Assembly (NCBI RefSeq): GCF_007678255.1
Contig: NZ_VEED01000005.1
Span: 1-64,000 of the forward strand
Length of the DNA stretch: 64,000 bases
Direction of reading: 5' to 3'
Source: Bacillus sp. X1(2014)
GTDB taxonomy: Bacteria > Bacillota > Bacilli > Bacillales_B > DSM-18226
The notes beneath the pieces are model-generated. The model was given only the letters and a program-made list of their open reading frames with translations. It was not told the DNA's origin and did not search any database. Positions within the stretch are counted from its first letter, which is position 1, and every line of letters starts with the position of its first letter. Shown piece by piece: positions 44,779 through 53,470 of this stretch. The translations under genes were made by a program, and so were the position numbers.

Positions 44779-46281
44779 TTATGCGCCTTTTTTTAGTTTT
44801 GAGTGTATAGATTTTGCCGGATTAAACAGATACTCTTTAATCGAATTGGTTTGATGCTTCGCTTTTGCCACAAAAAAAGGATTCAAAATAACAATCGTTA
44901 ATAAGTTTGCTGTTAATCCCCAAAATCCTTCGTAAATTCCATGTGCGCTGTTTGTTGCGTACACGGTAAAGGTTGTTGCCAATCCGACGAGCAATCCAAT
45001 CGTTGTAGCTTGTTTCGTTTGATTTTTCCAGAATAAACTAACAACAATGGCTGGGAAAATTTGAACCATACCTGACACACCTAAAAGCTGCAAGGATACG
45101 AGTGCGGTAGGGAATAGTAAGCCAAATAATAAGGCAAGACCAATGACAACGAAGACCATTGACCGTGTGATGAGTGTTAATTTGGCGCCTTTTACGTTCG
45201 GGTTGATTAAATCACGATAGATATTGTTGGCAAATAAGTTGGACGCACCGATGGCCATAATTGAGCATGGAATTAACGATGCTAAGGCAATCGTCGAATA
45301 AGCTAACCCTTGTCCGATACCACCGTATGAAACTTGAATCAGATTTAAAAAGGCAAACCGTGGATTGCTTCCTTCTGGTAACACATGGAAAGCGACGAAG
45401 CCAAGGAAAATAACTAGGATTAATACCACGTTATACAATGGCAGGAACATGGCATTTTTTCGAACCGCATCGGCACTTTTTGCTGTGAATACACCTGTTG
45501 CCCCGTGGGCCCACATAAATAATGCCAAGGCTGAAACAAGTGATGCGGTCATGAACCATGGAATGCCTTTCGGGCCGGATGTTGGAATCGTCAATAGTTG
45601 TGGTGATTCCTTGACGAAGGTATCAATCATCGGACTCCAGCCGCCAAAATGGATAATTGGCAGAGAAACGACCAGGAATAACATAATTGCCCAGACGAGA
45701 ACATCTTTAATTATAGCTGTATAGGTAGGGCCTTTAATTCCACTAAAGAACGTAAACAGAGCGACAAGCAGGAAGGACGTAATCACGACTACCTTGACAT
45801 TGATATAGCCTGTTCCAGCTACTTGAAGCGTATCTTGAATGCCAGCTAACTGCAAATCAATATATGGGATCAACATTAGTACACCGACAATAGCAATTAT
45901 TGAAGATAGAAGTTTACTGCCAAAACGTTCTCTCGCATAATCTGCTAGTGTGGTCAGCTTGAATTTATTCGCTACCTTCCATAGTTTAGGAAGATAAAAA
46001 TAGGAAACAAAATAAGCGATGATACAATAAGGAATTGCAAAGAAGGCAAGACTTCCACCTGCATAAGCTGTACTTGTTAGTCCTAAAAAGGTATAGGCCG
46101 TATATAAATCTGCTCCTACTAAAAACCAAACTAGCAGTCCCCCAAAGCGTCTGCCGCCAACCGACCATTCCTCTACTGAACTTCGCGACGATTTATTTCG
46201 TCCTGCTATAAATCCAATTAAAACAACGGTTAAGACAATGAATGCTGTGATTAACAAAGCTGTTAAATTTCCCTGTTGCAT
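44779..46281 (-). CDS. Sodium:solute symporter family transporter
   Basis: This 500-residue SSS-family transporter has about 13 membrane segments and the VEEWSVGGRRFG motif near residue 36, followed by GADLYTAYTFLG. It is closest to the monocarboxylate/acetate-permease-like branch and clearly related to the transporter at 35691-37157. Its ATG overlaps the end of a small DUF3311 gene, showing the same two-gene design. The substrate is not known. Confidence 0.88.
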   Translation of the reverse strand: MQQGNLTALLITAFIVLTVVLIGFIAGRNKSSRSSVEEWSVGGRRFGGLLVWFLVGADLYTAYTFLGLTSTAYAGGSLAFFAIPYCIIAYFVSYFYLPKLWKVANKFKLTTLADYARERFGSKLLSSIIAIVGVLMLIPYIDLQLAGIQDTLQVAGTGYINVKVVVITSFLLVALFTFFSGIKGPTYTAIIKDVLVWAIMLFLVVSLPIIHFGGWSPMIDTFVKESPQLLTIPTSGPKGIPWFMTASLVSALALFMWAHGATGVFTAKSADAVRKNAMFLPLYNVVLILVIFLGFVAFHVLPEGSNPRFAFLNLIQVSYGGIGQGLAYSTIALASLIPCSIMAIGASNLFANNIYRDLINPNVKGAKLTLITRSMVFVVIGLALLFGLLFPTALVSLQLLGVSGMVQIFPAIVVSLFWKNQTKQATTIGLLVGLATTFTVYATNSAHGIYEGFWGLTANLLTIVILNPFFVAKAKHQTNSIKEYLFNPAKSIHSKLKKGA

Positions 46282-46484
46282 TAGTCAAGACTCCCTTCCG
46301 ATTTATCTAGTTGATAAATCCCTAGTGTGCATAACGGTGTTAGGATGATCCATAAAAACAGCCAAAATTGAAGAAAAGGTAGTCCTAAAATAATAGGGTC
46401 GATTCGATTGACGAAAGGTAGTACCACTAATTGCGAAAGTAATGGGAGTATGATTAGTAATGATTTCATGAATTTTTTGCCCAT
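46281..46484 (-). CDS. DUF3311 small membrane protein
   Basis: This 67-residue protein has two membrane helices and the RIDPIILGLPFLQFW motif that defines DUF3311. ATG 46484 was chosen for its AGGAGG site; a longer start has none. Its last base overlaps the symporter start codon, so translation is coupled. Confidence 0.83.
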   Translation of the reverse strand: MGKKFMKSLLIILPLLSQLVVLPFVNRIDPIILGLPFLQFWLFLWIILTPLCTLGIYQLDKSEGSLD

Positions 46485-46688
46485 GTAAGAACCTCCTGTT
46501 TGATCATAATTGAGCAATATTAAAATAGTAATATTGTCATGCCGATAGTATTGTTGAATAATTTTTTATGTTCGTAATAGTAACAAATTTGGTAGGAGAT
46601 TACAAGGGAATTGTTTAATAATTTTTAAAATTCAAATTAACAAACTATTATCCTTCCTACTAGATTTTTTTGAAATAACCATTAAAAG

Positions 46689-46742
46689 AAAAGGCTTAAT
46701 GGAAATGTTGTCAGGTTAACGACATTTCCATTAAGCTTTTCC
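46689..46742 (-). terminator. Hairpin after the MFS gene
   Basis: AAAAGGCTTAATGGAAATGT pairs with ACATTTCCATTAAGCTTTT (one bulge). Both flanks are A/T-rich, so it could end the leftward gene at 46746 and protect the DUF3311 promoter. Confidence 0.75.
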
Positions 46743-46745
46743 GAT

Positions 46746-47942
46746 TTAGGTTTTTGTGCGATGAACGGCCCAGATGATTAGTGCGATGACAATCATTAAG
46801 CCCCCAGTTAAACAAACGCCTTGCCATTTCCACCAGCTCCATGCATAGCCGCTAAGGGTTGAACCAAGTGAACCGCCTAGAAAATAACTGACCATGTACA
46901 CGGTATTTAAACGACTCCGTGCCTCTGGGATTAAACTGTAGATTCTGGTTTGATTGGAGACTTGGGCACCCTGGACACCTAAATCTAACAGAACCACTCC
47001 GACAAATATTGCCCATAAGGAGGTTCCCAAAAAACCGAAGAATAGATAGGATAATAGGCTAATCCCAGTTAACAGGCCCACCATTGTTTTGGCATTGAAT
47101 CGGTCTGCCAAACGGCCGACGACGGGTGCACCTGCTACGCCGACGATTCCCACTAAGCCAAATAATCCGGCTACCTCACTTCCATAATGATAGGGTTCTC
47201 CTTCGAGAAAAAACGAGAGGGACGTCCAAAATACGCTAAAACTGCCGAACAGCATTGCACCGATTAATGAGGCTTCTCTTAAAATCGGCTGGTTCACAAT
47301 TAAATGCCCAATGGATTTATAAAGCCCGGGATAGGATAAACGTGATTCTGGATAGCTTTTTGGAAGAAATGTCCGCAATATGATTGCTAAAGCCAACATC
47401 ATTGCCGCAGCGATCCAGTACATGGTGCGCCAGCCAAGGCTTCCACCGATCAGTCCTGAGACGGTTCTCGCTAATAGAATCCCGATGAATAACCCACCCA
47501 TGATATTGCCTATCACTTTTCCTCTTTCCATGGGGGCGGCCAATTGTGCTGCGAGGGGAAGGATGATTTGTGGTGCTACCGTGGTCACTCCCACTGCCAA
47601 ACTCGCAAGGTTTATCCAGAGAAGATTTTGTGCAGTGGCAATCCCTATAAGGGAAATCGTTACGGCAATCAATAAACTGGCAATCAACTGCCGGCGTTCC
47701 TTCATATCTCCCATTGGGACAAATAAAAACATCCCGACAGCATAGCCAATTTGTGTAAACATGGCGATGTTTGAGACTTGGTGGGCAGTCGCATGAAAGG
47801 TTCGCCCCATATCGGCAAGGAGCGGTTGATTATAATAAAGATTTGCCACCGCCATCCCGCAGGCGAGCGACATTAATAAAATTAACTTTTTAGACATGGC
47901 GGCATGATCCGTCCTCGCGCTGTCATCAGTCGTTGTGATCAA
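46746..47942 (-). CDS. MFS transporter (efflux-type)
   Basis: This 398-residue major facilitator has twelve hydrophobic segments and the motif A loop PMGDMKERRQLI. It also has the LYYNQPLLADMGRTF segment typical of a group of DHA1-like transporters that includes YgaY/YfcJ relatives. It probably exports a drug or metabolite. The start is TTG 47942 after AAGGGGGAA. It is a single gene ending at the hairpin. No regulator gene is adjacent. Confidence 0.83.
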   Translation of the reverse strand: MITTTDDSARTDHAAMSKKLILLMSLACGMAVANLYYNQPLLADMGRTFHATAHQVSNIAMFTQIGYAVGMFLFVPMGDMKERRQLIASLLIAVTISLIGIATAQNLLWINLASLAVGVTTVAPQIILPLAAQLAAPMERGKVIGNIMGGLFIGILLARTVSGLIGGSLGWRTMYWIAAAMMLALAIILRTFLPKSYPESRLSYPGLYKSIGHLIVNQPILREASLIGAMLFGSFSVFWTSLSFFLEGEPYHYGSEVAGLFGLVGIVGVAGAPVVGRLADRFNAKTMVGLLTGISLLSYLFFGFLGTSLWAIFVGVVLLDLGVQGAQVSNQTRIYSLIPEARSRLNTVYMVSYFLGGSLGSTLSGYAWSWWKWQGVCLTGGLMIVIALIIWAVHRTKT

Positions 47943-48109
47943 TCTATAATTCCCCCTTTTAATAACACCCGGAGTTTAATTGATTCTACAAAAGGAAAGA
48001 AAAACCTTCCCAAATATAGGGATTGGTCCTTCAAAATATTTACTTTCAACCATTACCATACTACATTTAATTGCAAAACGAATTCTTCTTCATGACAGGA
48101 GTAGTAGAA

Positions 48110-48412
48110 ATGTTTATAGTTGATTTTATAGTTGATGTAATTGGTGATTTGATTGGCGGTCTAATAGAGGCACTAATCCCTACTCAAAAGTCAAAATTAG
48201 AAAAACATATCGATGAATTAAAGGAAGAAGAATGGTTTGCCGATTTGGATAAAGATGTTCGATATAATTACATCATTTGGCACAACAATAAAGTAAAACG
48301 TTTTTTGAAAAAGCCTGAAAATGTTAAGATTCTTAAAAGTAGTGAATGGGAGAGGGAAAAATTTATTGCGCTTGTTATTAAGGAGCATAAACGATTTGTG
48401 GGGATACGCTGA
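48110..48412 (+). CDS. Small protein of unknown function
   Basis: This 100-residue protein has a short hydrophobic start (residues 1-24, with an IVDFIVDVIGDLIGGLIEALIP repeat-like pattern given by its positions) and a charged, helical remainder ending in KEHKRFVGIR. ATG 48110 follows AGGAGTAG. I do not recognise the family. The amphipathic N terminus could associate with the membrane. Confidence 0.6.
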   Translation: MFIVDFIVDVIGDLIGGLIEALIPTQKSKLEKHIDELKEEEWFADLDKDVRYNYIIWHNNKVKRFLKKPENVKILKSSEWEREKFIALVIKEHKRFVGIR

Positions 48413-48568
48413 ATTTAATTCTAGGCTGTCATACTTAGCTGCTAGAGATAATTAAATATCATTGAATTAATAAATATGGTCGTCTTTATTGGTTACAATG
48501 CCAATAAGATATGAAGAACATAGGTATATTTGAGAAATTTAAATCTATGGGATAGGAAGGAGTACAGA

Positions 48569-49660
48569 ATGGAAGAAAAGAAAGTTACCTGGTTAGAGCT
48601 TTTTTATGATTTGTTATTTGTGGCTGCTGTTGCGGCTGCAACCCATGTTTTACTTCATGTTGAAGATGGATATATCCATACAGAGTTTTTATTTAAGTTT
48701 GTGTTAATTTTTATTCCTATCTGGTGGGCGTGGGTAGGGCAAACATTGTTTGTAAACCGGTTTGGACAAGATTTATTTCATCAGCGATTATTTTTGATCG
48801 TACAGATGTTCTTTGTCCTAATTATGACATCAAGCTTATCAGTCGATTTTGATCAATATTATCTTTCTTTTTTAATTGGATATATTGGCTTAAGAGCAGT
48901 GACAGCGACCCAATATCTTATTGTCGAGCGTATAGAAGAGGGATTCCGAAAAATAGCAGCCCGATATTTGGGAAGGTATTTTTGGATTGGAATCATTATA
49001 TCGCTTATTTCCCTCTTTTTTGATTCTTGGCTTCGTTATGCTGTGTTATATGCGGGTATCATTATCGATATTATGGTTCCAATATCTGGACGGAAGTATT
49101 TAGTAAAGGTACCCACAAATACGGCGCACTTATTAGAGCGATTTGGTCTTTTTACCATTATTCTCTTTGGTGAAGCACTTGTCAGCACCCTTGCGGTAAT
49201 TCAACCTAAACAAGGAAATTGGAATTCAATAGGCTTTTCGGCTATATCATTTTTCCTATTAATTGCGATGTGGTGGCAGTATTTCGATAATGTGGAGAAG
49301 AAAGTTGACAAATCGATACAAACGATCGGCCAAACCATTATTTACGGTCACCTGTTTATTTTAATGTCTTTGAGCATGATAGCAGCGTCGATCAGACTAT
49401 TGTTTTTACAAGAAGTCCATTATTCATTTATTCTGTATTTCGTTTTTTGCTCTGTTTTGCTCTATTTCTTGTCAACTACTTTTGTTTTCCACCAATATAG
49501 ACATAAACACCACAGATTGAAAATTTATCATTTAGGGTTATTTTTGGGGATTTTAGTAGTCTTTTTTATTATTAATTTAATAGTAGTAGTGCCGTATATT
49601 GTGGTAATAGGGGAATTAACCCTGTTCTTTATTATCTATGCCAAATTAACAACCACTTAA
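48569..49660 (+). CDS. Low-temperature-requirement A (LtrA) family membrane protein
   Basis: This 363-residue protein has about ten membrane segments and the LtrA starting motif WLELFYDLLFVAAVAA with an early WWAWVGQTLFVNRF stretch. It carries HLLERFGLFTIILFGEALV in the middle, the most conserved part of the family. LtrA was named from a Listeria mutant with poor cold growth; its biochemical role is not settled. ATG 48569 follows AAGGAG. It stands alone. Confidence 0.88.
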   Translation: MEEKKVTWLELFYDLLFVAAVAAATHVLLHVEDGYIHTEFLFKFVLIFIPIWWAWVGQTLFVNRFGQDLFHQRLFLIVQMFFVLIMTSSLSVDFDQYYLSFLIGYIGLRAVTATQYLIVERIEEGFRKIAARYLGRYFWIGIIISLISLFFDSWLRYAVLYAGIIIDIMVPISGRKYLVKVPTNTAHLLERFGLFTIILFGEALVSTLAVIQPKQGNWNSIGFSAISFFLLIAMWWQYFDNVEKKVDKSIQTIGQTIIYGHLFILMSLSMIAASIRLLFLQEVHYSFILYFVFCSVLLYFLSTTFVFHQYRHKHHRLKIYHLGLFLGILVVFFIINLIVVVPYIVVIGELTLFFIIYAKLTTT

Positions 49661-49909
49661 ATTAATTAATTCCATTGGTTGGGGAATTATGTTAAGCACC
49701 CGATCAGATAAATAAACGGAAAAATTCCGCTTAATTAGTAATTATGATTAAAAATAGCATAAAATAGACGGAGAAATTCCGTCTATTTACTCGAAAAACT
49801 TGAAAAAGGGGGATTTTGCACTGCATAGTCGGAAAAACTTCCCTTATTTACCCCGAAACGAGCTCCATTCTGCATTTAACCGGAAAATCTCCGCTTATGT
49901 TACTTACAC
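49661..49909. repeat. Intergenic region with about 52-bp-spaced CGGA...TTCC repeats
   Basis: CGGAAAAATTCCGCTTAATT-like units occur at 49717, 49769, 49830 and 49881, spaced 52, 61 and 51 bp. Each has an internal CGGA/TTCC(G) inverted half and a C/T-rich tail (CTTATTTAC). The same family is seen near 840-1030. No gene is supported here. Confidence 0.6.
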
Positions 49910-49950
49910 AAAAACCTCCCTGATCAATAACACAATTAGGAAGGTTTTTT
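49910..49950 (-). terminator. Terminator of the BCCT gene
   Basis: On the minus strand AACCTTCCT and AGGGAGGTT pair (one G-T), followed by T. The stem is flanked by A/T runs on both sides. Confidence 0.75.
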
Positions 49951-49958
49951 ACTATGGA

Positions 49959-51482
49959 TTAATAATGTTGCGTGTTTCGCTTATTGCCTCTTTGTAATTC
50001 AACTTCATTTTTTAAGCCTGTTAGCAATGAGTAGCACATCGCGAGCATGATAATGGCAAATGGGAGTGCGGCGGCGATGGAAGCGGTCTGCAATACCTCC
50101 AAACCACCGGCGATCAGCAAAACAGCCGATAAGGCAGATTGGATGACACCCCATGTCATTTTTATTTTGTTAGAAGGATTAAGCGTTCCTCCTTCACTAA
50201 GCATCCCCAATACAAAGGTCGCGGTATCGGCAACAGTAATATAATAAATAGCAATCACGGCAAAACCTAAAATGCTTAACAGGGTGCTTAATGGAAGGTG
50301 GTCGAAGAATATAAATATAGACAAGTTTATATTGTCGGCGATATGTTTTGCCAAATCGCGGTTTCCGGGATTTTGAACAAGGTCAAGTGCTGAACCCCCA
50401 AACACAGACATCCAAAGACAGGTTCCAAGTGTGGGAACAATCAATACACCAACCACAAACTCCTTAATTGTTCTCCCTCTTGAAACCCGGGCAATGAACA
50501 TGCCGACGAATGGCGCCCATGCAATCCACCAAGCCCAGTAAAACAAAGTCCAGGAAGCAATCCATTTCTCTCCCTTTCCAAAAGGGCTTATTCGTAAACT
50601 CATGTGTAAAAAGTCACTTAGATACAATCCTGTTGTATTGAAAAACACTTTAATAACGGTTAACGCCGGACCGACAATCATAATCAGTACAAGGATTGCC
50701 ACTGAAAAGATGATTGCTGCGTTGGATAAGTACTTTATTCCTCTTTCCAAGCCTGTATTAAGGGAAATAATAAAAAGGACTGTTGCGACCACAATGACAA
50801 TCAACTGGATAAATAACGTATTAGGAATGCCGAATATGTCATGCATACCTGCAGTAACCTGCATGGCCCCAAGCCCCAAAGAGGTGGCAATACCGAAGAC
50901 TGTTGCGAAAATGGACAGAATATCAATCGTTTTGCCAATCGGTCCGTAAATCCTGTCGCCCAAAATGGGATGGAACGCGGAACTGATCGCTGCAGGAAGC
51001 CGTTTGTTATATTGAAAAAAAGCAAGGGCTAACCCTATTACAGTGTAGATTGCCCATGGGTGCAGGCCCCAATGGAAAAATGTATATTTCATTGCGGTGT
51101 TAGCTGCATCAATGGTATAAGCTTTTCCGTACGGTGGGGCTGTATAATGGGTTACTGGTTCGGCGACGCTCCAATACACAATCCCAACACCCATACCTGC
51201 ACCAAACAGCATGGCCAGCCAAGAAGCAGTGGAGAAATCAGGTGTGTCAGTTTTCCTGCCGAGTCGGATATTTCCATATTTTGAGAACAATAAGTATATC
51301 GAAAAAAAGACGAAGAATAGAGTAGTACCGAGGTAAACCCAACCGAGATAATCAATGGAACCATTATAAACGGCATTGGTGACTTTGGTAAGATTCTCTG
51401 TAAAAAAAACACCCCAGACAATAAATATGAGGGTCAGTAATAGAGAGATAATGAATACACTATTTTCTTTAATTTTATCCAT
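49959..51482 (-). CDS. BCCT family betaine/carnitine/choline transporter
   Basis: This 507-residue BCCT transporter has twelve membrane segments. The family signatures are GMGVGIVYWSVAEPVTHY near 97 and the Trp-rich segment WTLFYWAWWIAWAPFVGMF near 312-330, followed by IARVSRGRTIKEF. BCCT carriers take up quaternary ammonium compounds such as glycine betaine, choline or carnitine, usually with sodium. There are no long charged tails, which osmosensing members often have. A carnitine importer would fit the oxygenase operon some 15 kb away. Confidence 0.93.
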   Translation of the reverse strand: MDKIKENSVFIISLLLTLIFIVWGVFFTENLTKVTNAVYNGSIDYLGWVYLGTTLFFVFFSIYLLFSKYGNIRLGRKTDTPDFSTASWLAMLFGAGMGVGIVYWSVAEPVTHYTAPPYGKAYTIDAANTAMKYTFFHWGLHPWAIYTVIGLALAFFQYNKRLPAAISSAFHPILGDRIYGPIGKTIDILSIFATVFGIATSLGLGAMQVTAGMHDIFGIPNTLFIQLIVIVVATVLFIISLNTGLERGIKYLSNAAIIFSVAILVLIMIVGPALTVIKVFFNTTGLYLSDFLHMSLRISPFGKGEKWIASWTLFYWAWWIAWAPFVGMFIARVSRGRTIKEFVVGVLIVPTLGTCLWMSVFGGSALDLVQNPGNRDLAKHIADNINLSIFIFFDHLPLSTLLSILGFAVIAIYYITVADTATFVLGMLSEGGTLNPSNKIKMTWGVIQSALSAVLLIAGGLEVLQTASIAAALPFAIIMLAMCYSLLTGLKNEVELQRGNKRNTQHY

Positions 51483-51515
51483 GGAAACCTCCTGGGTACT
51501 GGAAAAATACTAATG

Positions 51516-52178
51516 TTAGTTATTAAATGGATTGTATTGAAATTCCCACTTACTCGCATCCATCAACTCTTCATGCGGCACCTCTAGACCGCCTCCAAGA
51601 AAAATAGTTTGTCCTTTAATGGCAACCACCATAGCTTCGATTAACACATCACTATCCTTCTTTTTATAAATGTCTCCAAGCTGCGTAGATAACTCTCCGT
51701 ATGGATGGACAATTTGCCCAGCATCATCATCGTTTTCTTCAATATTTACCATGTCTTTATAATCGATAGGATGACTGTCAGGAGCACGGCCAGGTACCAT
51801 CAATAAATATTCGGTATGCTTGATACCATCTAAATCGCTTGTAATGACCCCTTTTTTATCAACTGTTTCAACCACTTCAATTTCATTTAAGGAATAGTGG
51901 TCCAGGGTATCGGGTGCCGGATTGTTAATGAAAATCAAATCTCCCGCTACTGGTTTTTGATTATTCCTAAGCGTATATACCTTATGATTATAAATAAAGC
52001 TGTCATTTTCCCTTGGAATGTATTTTTCCACACTCGCTGCATTGGTAATATTCTGTGTTGAATCCCTTAGCTTGATCAGATGAACGGAGAGTTTATACAT
52101 TGGTTTAACTCCATACACCTTGTGTAACTCATTGTTATAGTAAACAAATTGTCCTTTTCTGACTTGATACAGCTTCAT
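51516..52178 (-). CDS. Protein of unknown function (three beta-rich repeats)
   Basis: This 220-residue cytoplasmic protein has three similar beta-rich stretches beginning with KGQFVYYNNELHKVYGVKP, DSFIYNHKVYTLRNNQKP and KKGVITSDLDGIKHTEYLL, as though a small barrel unit were repeated. Asn/Asp and Pro are common. ATG 52178 has GGGAG upstream. I do not recognise the family. It is co-directional with the BCCT gene, 34 bases apart, so it could be in one transcript. Confidence 0.6.
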   Translation of the reverse strand: MKLYQVRKGQFVYYNNELHKVYGVKPMYKLSVHLIKLRDSTQNITNAASVEKYIPRENDSFIYNHKVYTLRNNQKPVAGDLIFINNPAPDTLDHYSLNEIEVVETVDKKGVITSDLDGIKHTEYLLMVPGRAPDSHPIDYKDMVNIEENDDDAGQIVHPYGELSTQLGDIYKKKDSDVLIEAMVVAIKGQTIFLGGGLEVPHEELMDASKWEFQYNPFNN

Positions 52179-52214
52179 TACTAATTCTCCCTTCAATCAT
52201 AGGTGGAGTAGTAT

Positions 52215-52556
52215 TCATATCAACTTGAAAATTGGATGCACCGCTGTCATCTTTAGGATGTCTTTTTTCTGGAAAAACATGAAGTTAAAGTTTTTAGTTA
52301 GATATAAATCACGATATGTCTCTTTAGGAGTGAACTCGCCAATGCCCTTTAATTCATAATCAAAAAATTTCAGAATTAATTTATTTTCAGTTTCAATAGC
52401 GTAATATGGATCAATGTCGGCTTTTCCGCCTTGGAGCATATTTGCAAGTATAGGAGAAAACAGCGGTAATTCGGTCAAGCTTAAATGTTTTGCCCCTTTG
52501 AAATGAGTAGTGAACCGACGTAAAATTTTTACATTTTTCCACACCGATTTTAACAA
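52215..52556 (-). CDS. Uncertain small protein
   Basis: This possible protein of 113 residues runs to a stop at 52215. The frame opens at TTG 52556 without a ribosome binding site. A second start candidate TTG near 52480 has AAAGGGG upstream and would give about 90 residues. The later part, with ADIDPYYAIETENKLILKFFDYELKG-like sequence (positions 46-71, by position only), looks gene-like. Not recognised; it may be a fragment. Confidence 0.4.
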   Translation of the reverse strand: MLKSVWKNVKILRRFTTHFKGAKHLSLTELPLFSPILANMLQGGKADIDPYYAIETENKLILKFFDYELKGIGEFTPKETYRDLYLTKNFNFMFFQKKDILKMTAVHPIFKLI

Positions 52557-52664
52557 AATTTCAATTTTTAAAAATAATTCTGCAAAAATAATATGAAATA
52601 TATATTATTGGGTTTTTTTTAGATATTTGGAAAATATTAAATTTAAATTTTGTTCAATTGTTAT

Positions 52665-52694
52665 TTAACATTTGTTCATGATATATGTTATATT
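52665..52694 (+). promoter_or_regulatory. Probable sigma-A promoter of amiS/ureI-CNT genes
   Basis: TTAACA (52665-52670) and TATATT (52689-52694) with 18-bp spacing. The start of transcription would be near 52702, about 14 bases before the cre site. Confidence 0.5.
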
Positions 52695-52715
52695 AGTAAA
52701 GTAATTTTAGGTTAG

Positions 52716-52729
52716 TGAAAGCGCTCACG
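52716..52729. promoter_or_regulatory. cre site for CcpA
   Basis: TGAAAGCGCTCACG matches the cre consensus TGAAANCGNTNNCA at all but the last base. It lies just downstream of the promoter, where CcpA would block transcription. Confidence 0.65.
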
Positions 52730-52793
52730 AAGAATTAGTCGTGTTAGAAACTAGAGAAGATAATGCCGTGAATAGGTTAAGGAGGGGAATGTT

Positions 52794-52820
52794 GTGAAAA
52801 ATACTTTTCACAGCAATTAA
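52794..52820 (+). CDS. Possible 8-codon leader peptide
   Basis: A strong GGAGGGG is followed six bases later by GTG, then AAA-AAT-ACT-TTT-CAC-AGC-AAT and TAA at 52818-52820, one base before the ATG at 52822. The main gene has no ribosome binding site of its own. The first 18 bases also form an inverted repeat GTGAAAA / TTTTCAC. The peptide, or just translation through it, may load ribosomes on the next gene. Confidence 0.5.
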   Translation: MKNTFHSN

Positions 52821-52821
52821 T

Positions 52822-53469
52822 ATGAGTAATGTTGGTTTATTTCTTTCAGGTGCGGTTTTATTTCTAAACAGTTTTATGCTATTAGGAAAAGCAGACGCCA
52901 AGAGTGTTGGTATCTTTAATATTTTCGTAGGAAGCCTTCAAATAATTATCCCATTTTATTTAATCATCGTTTCGGGCCAAGACCATTGGGAGCTTTATAA
53001 TTATGCATCTATTTTCTTATTTGGGTTAACTTATTTATATGTTGGATTCACCTCATGGAAGGGGCTTGAAGGAAGCGGACTTGGTTGGTTTAGTTTATGG
53101 GTTGCTATTATTGGGGTGGTATATACCTTAACATCGATTATTCACTTTCAAAATGTTGTCAATGCACTAACATGGGCCATGTGGGCATTCTTATGGTTCC
53201 TATTCTTTTTATCAAGTGCGCTTAATAAGAAAATTGACCATTATATTGGATTGGTTGCATTTGTTCAGTCATGGGTAACGCTGACCATACCGGCGCTCCT
53301 TTATTTTTTAGGAGTTTGGAATACACCAATTGTTGAACAAGTCTGGACCTATGTATTAATTCTAGCTATCGTCTATTTTATTATAAGTTTTTTCAGATTG
53401 AAGCTTTCCAATAAAAAAGAGAAAAACAGTCAAGCAATTCAAGTAATCAATGCTTTGGAGGTAAAATAA
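52822..53469 (+). CDS. AmiS/UreI family amide/urea transporter
   Basis: This 215-residue membrane protein has six to seven helices and the family's LFLSGAVLFLNSFMLLGK start, FGLTYLYVG and WAMWAFLWFLFFLSSAL motifs. AmiS/UreI proteins form channels for urea or short amides. It is followed at once by a nucleoside-type carrier. No urease or amidase gene is near. Its ATG directly follows a tiny leader frame and lacks its own ribosome site. The gene is probably repressed by CcpA through the cre site. Confidence 0.88.
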   Translation: MSNVGLFLSGAVLFLNSFMLLGKADAKSVGIFNIFVGSLQIIIPFYLIIVSGQDHWELYNYASIFLFGLTYLYVGFTSWKGLEGSGLGWFSLWVAIIGVVYTLTSIIHFQNVVNALTWAMWAFLWFLFFLSSALNKKIDHYIGLVAFVQSWVTLTIPALLYFLGVWNTPIVEQVWTYVLILAIVYFIISFFRLKLSNKKEKNSQAIQVINALEVK

Positions 53470-53470
53470 T

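Noticed and set aside
49800..49997. Plus-strand frame of 65 codons
   Set aside because: It runs through the intergenic repeats and the BCCT terminator and has no recognisable content.
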